The notes under the pieces are model-generated. The model was not told the DNA's origin and ran no database searches. It was given only the letters and a program-made list of their open reading frames with translations. Below are positions 1 through 9,608 of a stretch of 15,344 nt of DNA, one piece after another. Each line of letters begins with the position of its first letter. Positions within the stretch are counted from its first letter, which is position 1. Source of the stretch: Lentisphaerota bacterium (lineage in GTDB: Bacteria; Verrucomicrobiota; Lentisphaeria; Oligosphaerales; JAFGRS01); NCBI GenBank assembly GCA_012514865.1, contig JAAYZO010000209.1, positions 1-15,344 on the forward strand, in the 5' to 3' direction. The translations under genes and the position numbers were made by a program.

Positions 1-1172
1 AAGCCGCGCAGGAGTCGTTCGACCGTGGCGGTCTCGACGAGGAAGGCGTCGTGGCCGTAGTCCGACTCGACCTTCAGGTAGCTGACCGGGATACGGTTGC
101 GCATGAGGGCCATGGCGAATTCGCGGCACTCGTCGGGGGGGTAGAGCCAGTCGCTCGAGAACGACACCACCAGGACGTGGGCACGGATGCGGGCGCAGGC
201 CTTCACCAGATCGCCGTCGCCCCAGCGCGCCGCGGCGTCGTAGTAGTCCATGGCGCGGGTGATGTAGAGGTAGCTGTTGGCGTCGAAGCGTTCGACGAAG
301 GCGCGTCCCTGGTAATCGAGGTAGCTCTCGACCTGGAACTCGATATCGAAGCCGCTGCGGGCCTGGGCGCCGTCCTGGATGCGTCGGCCGAACTTGATAT
401 CCATGCCCTTGCCGGAGAGGTAGGTAATGTGGGCCAGCATGCGCGCGGCGGCGAGGCCGTCCTGAGGCGGCCGGTGGTCGTAGTAGTCGCCGTCGCGGAA
501 GTCGGGGTCGTGCATGATGGCATGGCGGGCGACGGCATTGAAGCCGAGGCCCTGCGCCGAGAGGCGGGCGCTGGCGGCCAGGACGACGCAGCGGCCGACG
601 CGTTCGGGGTAGGCCAGGGCCCACTCGATCGCCTGCTGGCCGCCCAGCGAGCCGCCGACCACCGCGTGCACGCGGTCGATGCCGAGAGCGTCGAGCAGGC
701 GCGCCTGGAGCTGGACCCAGTCGGAGACCGTCACCATCGGGAAGGCCAGCCCGTAGGGCCGCCCGGTCGAGGGGTCGGTGCTGCCGGGTCCGGTGGTGCC
801 GTAGCAGCTCCCGAGGACATTCGAGCAGATGACGAAGTACTGGTCGGTGTCGATGGCCTTGCCGGGGCCGACGACGTCGTCCCACCAGCCCGGCTTGCGA
901 AGGCGCCAGGTACGCCCGCGGCTCTCCGCCTCGGCGTCCCAGCCGGCGACGTGGGCGTCGCCGCTGAGGGCATGGCAGATGAGGATGGCGTTGTCGCGGG
1001 ACTCGTTGAGGCGCCCGTACGTCTCGAACTCGACATCGACCGGCGCGATGCTGCCGCCGATCTCGAGGGCCAGCGGCCGCTCGGCGTCGGCCAGGCGGAG
1101 GGTCCTGGCGTGCGTCCAGCCGACCGAGCGCGGGCTGTCGGGTCCGTCGTCGTGATTGGGGGGTGGCTTCAT
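1..1172 (-). CDS. metX: Homoserine O-acetyltransferase MetX (C-terminus cut by window edge)
   Basis: Transfers an acetyl group from acetyl-CoA to L-homoserine, the activation step of methionine synthesis; cytoplasmic. Reading from the ATG at 1172, 390 codons stay open to the edge. The protein is an alpha/beta hydrolase of the MetX family: ICHALSGDAH at 65-74, the nucleophile elbow GGSLGGQQAIEW with Ser175, the catalytic Asp341 in SSDWLYPP, and the catalytic His374 in DYGHDAFL. About 370-390 residues is the family norm, so only a few C-terminal residues are missing. The start is the first ATG before the conserved SVGW segment; the ribosome site is weak (AGGA 14 nt upstream), so it is the least certain part. 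A MetX homologue acting on serine or using succinyl-CoA cannot be excluded from sequence alone, but homoserine acetylation is the best call. Confidence 0.95.
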   Translation of the reverse strand, partial: MKPPPNHDDGPDSPRSVGWTHARTLRLADAERPLALEIGGSIAPVDVEFETYGRLNESRDNAILICHALSGDAHVAGWDAEAESRGRTWRLRKPGWWDDVVGPGKAIDTDQYFVICSNVLGSCYGTTGPGSTDPSTGRPYGLAFPMVTVSDWVQLQARLLDALGIDRVHAVVGGSLGGQQAIEWALAYPERVGRCVVLAASARLSAQGLGFNAVARHAIMHDPDFRDGDYYDHRPPQDGLAAARMLAHITYLSGKGMDIKFGRRIQDGAQARSGFDIEFQVESYLDYQGRAFVERFDANSYLYITRAMDYYDAAARWGDGDLVKACARIRAHVLVVSFSSDWLYPPDECREFAMALMRNRIPVSYLKVESDYGHDAFLVETATVERLLRG

Positions 1173-1335
1173 CGTCGTGTCAGCGGTCCTGGCCGGCGTC
1201 GTTCGGCCTGCGTGTCGGGCGTTGTCCCGGCCGCCTGCGGCCGCGGCCGCGGTGCGTCGGAGTGTCGTCTGTCGTCGGCCCGTGCCGCCGCGCCTCTGCG
1301 GCCGCGGCGGCGCGGCGGTCCGGGCGGTAGGCGAG
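1173..1335. other. Intergenic spacer between fprA and metX
   Basis: These 163 very GC-rich bases hold no credible gene and no SAM-riboswitch-like element that I can recognise. The strongest structure is the stem-loop listed separately at 1285-1318. A run of overlapping GCGGCC-type palindromes lies near 1230-1255. No clear promoter for metX is visible, so metX may be read through from fprA or use a promoter I cannot recognise. Confidence 0.6.
1285..1318 (-). terminator. GC stem-loop downstream of fprA, no U-tract
   Basis: A perfect 10-bp inverted repeat, CCGCCGCGCC at 1285-1294 and GGCGCGGCGG at 1309-1318, has a 14-nt loop. It begins 17 bases past the fprA stop codon. No T-run follows on the minus strand, so it may be a weak terminator, an RNA 3'-end stabiliser, or only a product of base composition. 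Confidence 0.3.
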
Positions 1336-2559
1336 TCAGTCGGTGAGGAGCCTCTCGTAGCCGGCGGCCGCGGCGCGTGCCTGGGCGCGTTCGGCCAGGG
1401 CCCGGCCGGCCTCGCGGCACTCGGCGAGGCAGGCGGCGTCGGGGCGGAACTTCGACTTGATCGGCTCGCGCATGACGTCCCACTTCATCGCCTTGAGGGC
1501 CTCGTCGAGTTTCTCGGCGCCGCCCTTGCCCCAGCCGTAGGAGCCGAAGGCGAAGGCATCGCGGCCGGTGAAGCGCAGGCCGCCGATGTAGTTGACGGCG
1601 GCCGCGGCCATCGGCATCATGTCCTGATTGAGCGTCGCCGATCCGAAGGCGATCGCGGCGCAGTCGAGCATCTCGGTGGCCAGGCGCGTCAGGTTGCTCT
1701 GGCGCAGGCCGATGACCTTGGCCTCGACGCCGGGCAGGGCGGCGCCCTCGTAGATCGCCTGGGCCATCAGGCCGGTGCTGCCCCACATGCTGTCGTACAT
1801 CACCACGACCTTCGCCTTGGGCTTGCACACCGACCAGTTGCGGTAGGCCTTGAGGATCTCGCCGAGATGGCTGCGCCAGATGACGCCGTGGCTCGGGGCG
1901 ACGATCTCCAGCGGCAGCCCGGCGAGGGCCTCCAGGGTCTTCACCACACGGGCGCCGTAGGGCGTGACGATATTGGCGTAGTAGATGCGGGCTTCCTCGA
2001 GCACCGTCGCCAGGGGCGTCTCGTCGTCAAAACGCGCCGCCGAGGAGTAGTGCTGGCCGAAGGCGTCCATGCTGAAGAGCAGCTTCTCCTCGGGGACGTA
2101 GGTGACCATCGACTCGGGCCAGTGCACCATCGGGGTGTCCACGAAGGTCAGCGAGCGCCGACCCAGCGACAGGGTCTCGCCGCTCTGGATGACCTTGAAG
2201 CGCCAGTCGCGGGTGTCGAAGTACTCGCCAAGGGCGGCGCGGCACTTGGCATTGCAGACCACCTCGGCCTGGGGCAGGGCCTTCATGACCGCCGGCAGGG
2301 CGCTGGAGTGGTCCGGCTCGGCGTGGTTGCAGACGACGTAGGCCACGGTCGCCGGGTCGACCTGCGCCGCGAGGTTGCGCAGGAGCTGCTCGGCGAAGGG
2401 CGCCTTGACCGTATCGATCAGGGCGGTGCGCTCGTCCTGCACGAGGTAGGCGTTGTAGGTCGCGCCGCGGTCGGTGTTGTAGCCATGGAAGTCGCGCACA
2501 TTCCAGTCAACGAAACCGACCCAGGTGATGCCGGGCCGCAGGGTGATCGCGTCACTCAT
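1336..2559 (-). CDS. fprA: A-type flavodiiron protein (O2/NO reductase, FprA family)
   Basis: Flavodiiron proteins reduce O2 to water and/or NO to N2O in the cytoplasm of anaerobes and microaerobes, taking electrons from rubredoxin, F420H2 or flavin reductases. The 407-residue product has the two-domain class A form. Residues 1-245 are a metallo-beta-lactamase-like diiron domain with ligands His79, Glu81 and Asp83 (HAEPDHSS), His146 (VHWPES), Asp165 (SMDAFGQH) and His224 (APSHGVIWR). Residues 250-397 are a flavodoxin domain with the FMN phosphate loop SMWGSTG and the GSYGWG loop. There is no C-terminal rubredoxin or reductase domain, so the electron donor is encoded elsewhere. The start at 2559 is supported by AAAGGA 7 nt upstream. 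An in-frame ATG pair further up (from 2607) would overlap the likely promoter start and is less likely. Confidence 0.95.
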   Translation of the reverse strand: MSDAITLRPGITWVGFVDWNVRDFHGYNTDRGATYNAYLVQDERTALIDTVKAPFAEQLLRNLAAQVDPATVAYVVCNHAEPDHSSALPAVMKALPQAEVVCNAKCRAALGEYFDTRDWRFKVIQSGETLSLGRRSLTFVDTPMVHWPESMVTYVPEEKLLFSMDAFGQHYSSAARFDDETPLATVLEEARIYYANIVTPYGARVVKTLEALAGLPLEIVAPSHGVIWRSHLGEILKAYRNWSVCKPKAKVVVMYDSMWGSTGLMAQAIYEGAALPGVEAKVIGLRQSNLTRLATEMLDCAAIAFGSATLNQDMMPMAAAAVNYIGGLRFTGRDAFAFGSYGWGKGGAEKLDEALKAMKWDVMREPIKSKFRPDAACLAECREAGRALAERAQARAAAAGYERLLTD

Positions 2560-2583
2560 CGTCTGTCCTTTCGGGAGAGGTCC

Positions 2584-2601
2584 GACCCGCCGTTGCGGGT
2601 C
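2584..2601 (-). promoter_or_regulatory. Stem-loop in the 5' leader of fprA
   Basis: GACCCGC at 2584-2590 and GCGGGTC at 2595-2601 form a perfect 7-bp stem with a 4-nt loop. If the promoter at 2611 is used, this hairpin lies at the very 5' end of the fprA mRNA, 25 bases before the start codon. A 5'-end stabiliser or a regulator-binding site is possible; the function is inferred only from position. Confidence 0.35.
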
Positions 2602-2610
2602 CATCATGGT

Positions 2611-2639
2611 ATCATACAGCCTCCGGCGCCGTCTGACGC
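2611..2639 (-). promoter_or_regulatory. Possible fprA promoter
   Basis: On the minus strand TATGAT (2616-2611) matches five of six -10 bases. The segment 17 bp upstream, GCGTCA, is a poor -35 (three of six). Transcription would begin near 2604. The local drop in GC in an otherwise GC-rich stretch supports it; the weak -35 could mean an activator is needed. Confidence 0.4.
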
Positions 2640-2857
2640 GTCGCTCGCGCGCGCCGGGCGCCAGGAAATCGCGCCGCGACGCTGTCTGGCTGAGCCGCGG
2701 CGCACGGCCGACAGCATGCTCTCGGTAGGTCCACGGCACTGCCCGTGAACCTGGTTCACCGGCGGCGCGGTGAACCTGCCTGCTCGCGGCGGTCTGGCTG
2801 TCGCCACGGGCCGACAGCACTGGCAGACACGCCTGGCGGCGGCGGAGTTGCGCGGCC
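2640..2857. repeat. trpA-fprA intergenic region with inverted and direct repeats
   Basis: No gene is visible. Four structures are. (a) A stem-loop at 2681-2715: GCTGTC/GACAGC plus GGC/GCC with one bulged T. (b) A stem-loop at 2797-2818: GCTGTCG/CGACAGC, 7 bp. Both share the words TCTGGCTG and GGCCGACAGCA (2685-2716 and 2793-2819), so they look like two diverged copies of one element. (c) Half-sites GTGAACC, GGTTCAC and GTGAACC at 2745-2751, 2753-2759 and 2770-2776. The first two form a 15-bp interrupted palindrome; the last two form a 9-bp stem with a 6-nt loop (2753-2776). (d) CACGG/CCGTG at 2732-2747. None is followed by a T-run, so none is a classic terminator of the trp operon. Confidence 0.55.
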
Positions 2858-3667
2858 TCAGGCGTTGCTGGTCGGGCGGAGGGCCTCGGCCAGGCTGGCG
2901 ATGAAGGCGGCGCCGGCGGCGATGCGCTCGGCGCGGCCGCCGGGGCCGGCCAGGCACTTGACCAGGGCGCTGCCGACGACGACGCCGTCGGCATGGGCCG
3001 CGACCGTGCGGGCCATCTCAGGCGAGGCGATGCCGAAGCCGGCGACCACCGGGACCGGGCTGGCGGCGCGGGCGCGGGCGAGTTCCGCCGCGAGGTCGGC
3101 CGGGAGTGCCGCACGCGCCCCGGTGACGCCGGTGACCGTAATGCAGTAGACGAAGCCCTCGGCATCGCGGCAGATGCGCTCGAGGCGCTCGGGGGGCGTG
3201 GTCGGCGCCACCAGGCGGATGAGGGGCAGTCCGGCCTGGCGGCAGGACGGCCTGACCTCGTCGAGTTCTTCCAGGGGGACATCGACCAGGAGGAGCCCAT
3301 CGACGCCGGCCGCGGCGGCCTCGGCGGCGAGGCGGTCCAGGCCGTGCCGGAAGATGACGTTGTAGTAGCTGAAGAGCACCAGGGGCACCTGGGTCTGCCG
3401 ACGCAGGCGCCGGACGCATTCCAGGATGCCGTCGAGGGTGGTCCCGGCGGCGAGGGCGCGCTGGCTGGACTCCTGGATGGTCGGGCCGTCGGCCATCGGG
3501 TCCGAGAAGGGCACCCCCAGCTCGATGATGTCGGCCCCGGCGGCGGCCAGGGCCGGGACGATCTCGGCGGTGGCATCCAGGTCCGGATCGCCGGCGGTGA
3601 GGAAGGCGACGAGGGCCTTGCGGCGGTCGCGGCGGCAGGCCTTGAAGGCGGCGTCGATGCGGTTCAT
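2858..3667 (-). CDS. trpA: Tryptophan synthase alpha chain
   Basis: Cleaves indole-3-glycerol phosphate to indole and glyceraldehyde-3-phosphate; the indole is channelled to TrpB in the alpha2beta2 complex. The 269-residue product is of normal length and is a TIM barrel. The two catalytic acids sit at exactly the enterobacterial positions: Glu49 (IIELGVPFSDP) and Asp60 (MADGPTIQ). The phosphate-binding segments VAGFGIASPE and GVVVGSALV are present near the C-terminus. The ATG at 3667 overlaps the trpB stop in ATGA, so translation is probably coupled, which suits a 1:1 complex. It is the last gene of the operon; 298 bases of repeat-rich spacer follow before fprA. Confidence 0.97.
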   Translation of the reverse strand: MNRIDAAFKACRRDRRKALVAFLTAGDPDLDATAEIVPALAAAGADIIELGVPFSDPMADGPTIQESSQRALAAGTTLDGILECVRRLRRQTQVPLVLFSYYNVIFRHGLDRLAAEAAAAGVDGLLLVDVPLEELDEVRPSCRQAGLPLIRLVAPTTPPERLERICRDAEGFVYCITVTGVTGARAALPADLAAELARARAASPVPVVAGFGIASPEMARTVAAHADGVVVGSALVKCLAGPGGRAERIAAGAAFIASLAEALRPTSNA

Positions 3668-4863
3668 GCGGCACCCTGCTTCCCGGCCAGGGCGGCCCTG
3701 GCCTTGGTGACGTTGTCCATGTCCTTGTCGCCGCGACCGGAGAGGTTCACGACGAGGATCTGGTCCGGGCGCATGGTCGGAGCGCGCCGGATGGCCTCGG
3801 CGAGGGCGTGGGCGCTCTCGAGGGCCGGGATGATGCCTTCGGTGCGGCAGAGCAGGTCGAAGGCGGCGATGGCCTCGCGGTCGTCGATGGTGCAGTAGGT
3901 CGCCCGGCCGCAGTCGTGGAGGTAGGCGTGTTCCGGTCCGACGCCGGGGTAGTCCAGTCCGGCCGAGACCGAGTGGGTGTTCTGGATCTGTCCCTGGTCA
4001 TCCTGCAGGAGGTAGGTCTTGTTGCCGTGCAGGATGCCGACGCTGCCGGCGCAGATGCTGGCGGCGTGCTTGCCGGTGGCCAGGCCGTAGCCGCCGGCTT
4101 CGACGCCGACCAGGCCGACGGCGGGGTCGTCGATGAAGCCGGCGAAGAGCCCCATGGCATTGCTGCCGCCGCCGACGCAGGCGATGACCGCGTCGGGGAG
4201 GCGCCCTTCCTTCTCGAGGATCTGCCGGCGGGCCTCCTCGCCGATGACCGCCTGGAAGAACCGCACCATGGCCGGGTACGGGTGCGGGCCGGCCACCGTG
4301 CCGATGACATAGAAGGTGTCGCGGACCGTCGCCACCCAGTTCCTGAGCGCCTCGTTCATGGCGTCCTTGAGGGTCGCCGTGCCGCTGCTCACCGGGGTGA
4401 CCGTCGCGCCCAGGGCCTGCATGCGCTGGACATTGGGCGCCTGCCGCTCGATATCTTCGCAGCCCATGAAGACCTCGCAGCGCAGCCCGAGCAATGCGGC
4501 GACGGTGGCGGTGGCGACGCCGTGCATGCCGGCGCCGGTCTCGGCGATCAGGCGCGGCTTCTTCATGCGTTGGGCGAGGAGGCCCTGTCCGAGGGTGTTG
4601 TTGATCTTGTGAGCCCCGGTGTGGTTGAGGTCCTCGCGCTTGAGGTAGATACGGGCGCCGCCGCAGTGCTCGGTGAGCCGCCGCGCCAGGTAGAGCGGCG
4701 ACTCGCGGCCGACGTAGTCGCGCAGGAGGCCGTGGAATTCCGCCAGGAAGGCGGGGTCGGTGCGGCTGGCCTCGAAGACCGCGGTGAGTTCCTGGAGTGC
4801 CGGCATGAGCGTCTCGGCGACGTACTGGCCGCCGTAGATGCCGTAGTGACCTGTGGGTGTCAT
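3664..4863 (-). CDS. trpB: Tryptophan synthase beta chain
   Basis: PLP enzyme that condenses indole with L-serine to give tryptophan. The product has 399 residues, the usual TrpB1 size. The PLP lysine is Lys86 in HTGAHKINN, the catalytic glutamate is Glu108 in AETGAG, and the PLP phosphate loop is GGGSNAMG at 231-238. The N-terminal HYGIYGGQYVAETLMPAL is typical of the TrpA-partnered type rather than the longer stand-alone TrpB2. One oddity: the conserved loop usually reads AETGAGQHG but here reads AETGAGMHG, so residue 113 is Met instead of Gln. The ATG at 4863 overlaps the trpF stop in ATGA; GAGGGAG lies about 10 nt upstream. The gene overlaps trpA by 4 nt at its end. Confidence 0.97.
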   Translation of the reverse strand: MTPTGHYGIYGGQYVAETLMPALQELTAVFEASRTDPAFLAEFHGLLRDYVGRESPLYLARRLTEHCGGARIYLKREDLNHTGAHKINNTLGQGLLAQRMKKPRLIAETGAGMHGVATATVAALLGLRCEVFMGCEDIERQAPNVQRMQALGATVTPVSSGTATLKDAMNEALRNWVATVRDTFYVIGTVAGPHPYPAMVRFFQAVIGEEARRQILEKEGRLPDAVIACVGGGSNAMGLFAGFIDDPAVGLVGVEAGGYGLATGKHAASICAGSVGILHGNKTYLLQDDQGQIQNTHSVSAGLDYPGVGPEHAYLHDCGRATYCTIDDREAIAAFDLLCRTEGIIPALESAHALAEAIRRAPTMRPDQILVVNLSGRGDKDMDNVTKARAALAGKQGAA

Positions 4864-5531
4864 GGGTCGATGCTCCCTCGTGAAGCGCTGTCGCTGGCGG
4901 TCCCGGCGGCGGCCGCCGCGGCGCGGGCGATGGCAATGAAGTCGCGCAGTCGTGTGGGGTCTTTACAGCCCGGGCTGGACTCGATACCGCTGCTGACGTC
5001 GACGCCGTGCGGTCGCACCGCGGCGATGGCGTCGGCCACATTCTCAGGCCGCAGCCCGCCGGCGAGCACGACGGCCCGTCGGCGTGCCAGGGCCTCGGCG
5101 AGGCCCCAGTCGCAGAGTGTGCCGGTGCCGCCGCGGCGGCCGGGGGCGGCGGCGTCGGCGACGATCATGGCCGCCGGGCTGCCGGCGGCGGCGTCAACAT
5201 CGGCGGGGGTGCGCAGGGCGACGGCCTGCCAGGCCGTCGTCGCGGTGAACGCCCGCAGGGCCTCGGCGGTCTCGTCGCCGTGGAATTGCACCGCGTCGAG
5301 GCCGCCGGCCTCGACCGCCGCCGCCAGGAGGTCGCGGTCGGCATTGACGACGACGCCAATCCGGCGGATGCCGGGCGGGACCGCCGCGGTGAGGGCCCGG
5401 AGCTGCGCCAGCGAGACACAGCGCGGCGACTCCGGCGCCAGGACGAAGCCGAGGCAGTCGGCGCCGGCCGCGATGGCCGCCTCGACGTCGCTCGGACGGG
5501 TCAGGCCGCAGATCTTGACGAGGAGCGTCAT
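4860..5531 (-). CDS. trpF: Phosphoribosylanthranilate isomerase
   Basis: Converts N-(5'-phosphoribosyl)anthranilate to the aminodeoxyribulose phosphate (CdRP) used by TrpC, by an Amadori rearrangement. The 223-residue product is a TIM barrel with the family signature KICGLT at 6-11, where Cys8 is the general base. VQFHGDE is at 81-87, the probable general acid is Asp126 in IVADAAA, and LAGGL at 156-160 and GVDVSSGIE at 176-184 bind phosphate. The tail after about residue 203 is Ala-rich and low in complexity, longer than in many homologues. It stands as a separate gene between trpC and trpB, with ATGA overlaps on both sides. It is not fused to trpC as in enteric bacteria. Confidence 0.96.
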   Translation of the reverse strand: MTLLVKICGLTRPSDVEAAIAAGADCLGFVLAPESPRCVSLAQLRALTAAVPPGIRRIGVVVNADRDLLAAAVEAGGLDAVQFHGDETAEALRAFTATTAWQAVALRTPADVDAAAGSPAAMIVADAAAPGRRGGTGTLCDWGLAEALARRRAVVLAGGLRPENVADAIAAVRPHGVDVSSGIESSPGCKDPTRLRDFIAIARAAAAAAGTASDSASRGSIDP

Positions 5532-6340
5532 GGCCGGCGCGCTCCCATACCGGCCGCGGCGGCGTCGTCGAGGAGCGCCCGGAGGGCCTCCCCCGGGTGC
5601 GCCGCGCGCATCAGCGCCTCGCCGATGAGGAAGGCATCGGCGCCGGCCGACTGCAGGCGCGCCAGGTCGGCGCCGCAGCGGATGCCGCTCTCCGCCACGC
5701 GCAGGATCCCGGTGGGTATGCGCCCGAGGAGGCCGAGGGCGGCATCGAGGTCGGTGACGAAGGTACGCAGGTCGCGGCTGTTGACGCCGACGATCTCGGC
5801 ACCGGCGGCCAGGACGGTCTCGAGTTCGGCCGCGTCGTGGACCTCGCTCAGGACATCCAGGCCCATGGCGCGGGCGGCACGGTGCAGCCGGCGGAACTCG
5901 GACGGCGTCAGGGCCGCCGCGATCAGCAGCACCGCCGAGGCGCCCCAGTCGACGGCTTCGACGAGCTGGACCTCGTGGACCACGAAGTCCTTCCGGAGGA
6001 TCGGCAGACCCACCGCGGCGGCCGCCTCGCGGAGGTAGGATGGGCTGCCCTGGAAGTGCGGCTCGTCGGTGAGCACCGAGAGCGCCGCGGCGCCGCCGTC
6101 GGCCAGTGCCGCGGCCAGCTCCGCGGGGCGGAAGTCAGCGCGGATGAGCCCTCGCGAGGGCGACGCCTTCTTCAGCTCGGCAATGACGCGCGGGCGGCCA
6201 TCCGGGCGGGCCCGCAGGGCGTCGGCGAACGACGCGCGCACCACGGGCTGCGCCGGGGCGACGCCCGCCGGGAGGCCATGCGGGAAGCGCTGTGCCAGGT
6301 CCGCGCGGGTGCGTGCTACGATGTCGTCGAGGCGGCTCAT
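5528..6340 (-). CDS. trpC: Indole-3-glycerol phosphate synthase
   Basis: Closes the indole ring by decarboxylating and cyclising CdRP to indole-3-glycerol phosphate. The 270-residue product carries the complete set of family motifs: Glu55 and Lys57 in VIAELKKASPSRG, TDEPHFQGS at 91-99, catalytic Lys117 in LRKDFVVHEVQ, Glu166 in SEVHDAAEL, Asn187 in GVNSRDL, and Glu217 with the phosphate site in VAESGI. The start at 6340 was chosen because it overlaps the trpD stop in ATGA and has AGGAGAG upstream; the open frame extends further but that extension has no homology I recognise. It is monofunctional, ending with an ATGA overlap into trpF. Confidence 0.97.
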   Translation of the reverse strand: MSRLDDIVARTRADLAQRFPHGLPAGVAPAQPVVRASFADALRARPDGRPRVIAELKKASPSRGLIRADFRPAELAAALADGGAAALSVLTDEPHFQGSPSYLREAAAAVGLPILRKDFVVHEVQLVEAVDWGASAVLLIAAALTPSEFRRLHRAARAMGLDVLSEVHDAAELETVLAAGAEIVGVNSRDLRTFVTDLDAALGLLGRIPTGILRVAESGIRCGADLARLQSAGADAFLIGEALMRAAHPGEALRALLDDAAAAGMGARRP

Positions 6341-7353
6341 GCGCGACAGCTCTCCTGGACGAGGATCTCGAGCTTGCCCAGGGCGGCGCCGGAGTCGATG
6401 CTGGCGCGGGCCTTCTGCAGGCCCTCGTCGAGGGTGTCGGCGCCCTCGCCGGCGACGATGGCGGCGGCGGCGTTGAGCAGCACGGCGGCGCGGGCGCCGC
6501 CCAGGATCTCGCCGCTGAGGACGCCGCGGAGGATCCCGGCGTTCTCTTCGGGGGTGCCGCCGGCCAGGTCCGCGATCGGGAAGGACTCGCCGAGGACGAT
6601 ATCGGCGTCGATCTCGTAGGTGCGCACGTGGCCATCGCGCAGCTCGCTGATGCGCGTGCGCCCGCAGGGGCTGATCTCGTCCAGGCCGGGCTCGCCGTAC
6701 ACCACCAGGGCGCGACGGCTGTTCAGGCGGCGCAGGACCTCGGCGAAGACCTCGGTCAGGCCCGCGGCGTAGACCCCGAGGACCTGGCCCGTGGCCGCGG
6801 CCGGGTTGGTCAGCGGCCCGAGCATGTTGAAGACGGTGCGGATGCCGAGCTGGCGGCGTACCGGCATGACGTGCTTCATGGCCGGATGCATCGCCGGCGC
6901 GAAGAGGAAGCCGATGCCGTGCTCCTGGAGGCACTGCTCCATGGCGGGCGCCGGGCACTCGAGGTTGAGCCCCAGGGCCGCCAGGACGTCGGCCGAGCCG
7001 CACTTGCTGGTCACGGCGCGGTTGCCATGCTTGGCGACGCAGATGCCGGCGCCGGCGGCGACGAAGGCGGCCGCGGTGGAGATGTTGAAGGTCCCGGCGC
7101 CGTCGCCGCCGGTGCCGCAGGTATCCACGACGCGTTGCGAGCCGGCGTCGATGAGGGTGGCGTGCCGTCGCATCACGGCCGCGGCGCTCTGCACCTCGGC
7201 GACGGTCTCGCCCTTCATGCGCAGGGTAGCGAGGAAGGCCGCGATCTGCGCCTCGGTGGCGTGGCCGGTCATGATGTGGTTCATGACCACGGTGACCTCG
7301 CGCTCGCTGAGGTCGCGGCCGGCGATGAGCTGGTTCAGGACAGCGGTGAACAT
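6337..7353 (-). CDS. trpD: Anthranilate phosphoribosyltransferase
   Basis: Transfers phosphoribose from PRPP to anthranilate. The 338-residue length is normal for a monofunctional TrpD. An N-terminal helical domain (about 1-70) precedes the PRPP/Mg-binding domain. The PRPP loop CGTGGDG lies at 79-85, followed by FNIST, then KHGNRAVTSKCGSADVL at 108-124 for PRPP and anthranilate binding. NMLGPLTNPA and the Asp-Glu pair in LDEIS (metal binding) follow. The ATG at 7353 is 3 bases after the trpG stop; its ribosome site GAGG overlaps the end of trpG, which suggests coupling. Unlike in enteric bacteria, trpG is a separate gene and not fused to this one. It ends with an ATGA overlap into trpC. Confidence 0.97.
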   Translation of the reverse strand: MFTAVLNQLIAGRDLSEREVTVVMNHIMTGHATEAQIAAFLATLRMKGETVAEVQSAAAVMRRHATLIDAGSQRVVDTCGTGGDGAGTFNISTAAAFVAAGAGICVAKHGNRAVTSKCGSADVLAALGLNLECPAPAMEQCLQEHGIGFLFAPAMHPAMKHVMPVRRQLGIRTVFNMLGPLTNPAAATGQVLGVYAAGLTEVFAEVLRRLNSRRALVVYGEPGLDEISPCGRTRISELRDGHVRTYEIDADIVLGESFPIADLAGGTPEENAGILRGVLSGEILGGARAAVLLNAAAAIVAGEGADTLDEGLQKARASIDSGAALGKLEILVQESCRA

Positions 7354-7356
7354 GGC

Positions 7357-7971
<615 letters not shown>

Positions 7972-7987
7972 CGGGTCTCTCCCGGGT

Positions 7988-9466
<1,479 letters not shown>

Positions 9467-9536
9467 GATCGGTTCCTGCTATCCTTCCGCCTGGGACTCG
9501 CCCGGGACACCCTGGCCAGGCCCACCCAAACAGAAC

Positions 9537-9577
9537 GGCCCGGGCCGCGCTCCTCAGCCGGAGCCGCCGCCCGGGCC
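9537..9577 (-). terminator. trp attenuator terminator hairpin
   Basis: On the minus strand a 9-bp GC stem, 9577-9569 with 9545-9537 (GGCCCGGGC/GCCCGGGCC), encloses an inner 5-bp stem, 9564-9560 with 9553-9549 (GCTCC/GGAGC), with a 6-nt loop. A small internal loop separates the two. The hairpin is followed at once by GTTCTGTTT, six T in nine bases. It lies between the leader peptide stop (9597) and trpE, exactly where a 3:4 attenuator terminator belongs. Confidence 0.85.
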
Positions 9578-9608
9578 TCGACAAGGCCCCCGCAGGCTAC
9601 GGCTCGGC
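9557..9608 (-). promoter_or_regulatory. trp antiterminator, alternative to the terminator
   Basis: Two nested pairings compete with the terminator. The outer one joins GCCGAGCCG at 9608-9600 (end of the leader peptide gene) to CGGCTCCGGC at 9566-9557 with one bulged base. The inner one joins GGGCCT at 9589-9584 to AGGCCC at 9578-9573 with a 5-nt loop. Both consume bases needed by the terminator stem. By my count a ribosome stalled on the Trp codons (9629-9618) leaves 9607 onward free, so the antiterminator can form. A ribosome at the stop codon covers to about 9587 and blocks it. The pairings are seen; the behaviour is inferred from classical trp attenuation. Confidence 0.7.

Noticed and set aside
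1173..1335. SAM riboswitch or other methionine-responsive leader upstream of metX
   Set aside because: No SAM-I/SAM-II-like conserved core or terminator with a U-run could be found in this 163-base spacer.
1156..2748. 530-codon plus-strand open frame opposite fprA
   Set aside because: Shadow of fprA; no ribosome site or conserved motif.
2745..2776. Possible tRNA fragment, because of the GGTTC word
   Set aside because: No acceptor, D-arm or anticodon stem can be folded around it; it is better explained as inverted repeats.
3808..5628. 606-codon plus-strand open frame opposite trpB and trpF
   Set aside because: It is fully antisense to two enzymes with complete motifs, has no recognisable domain, and long antisense frames are expected at this GC content.
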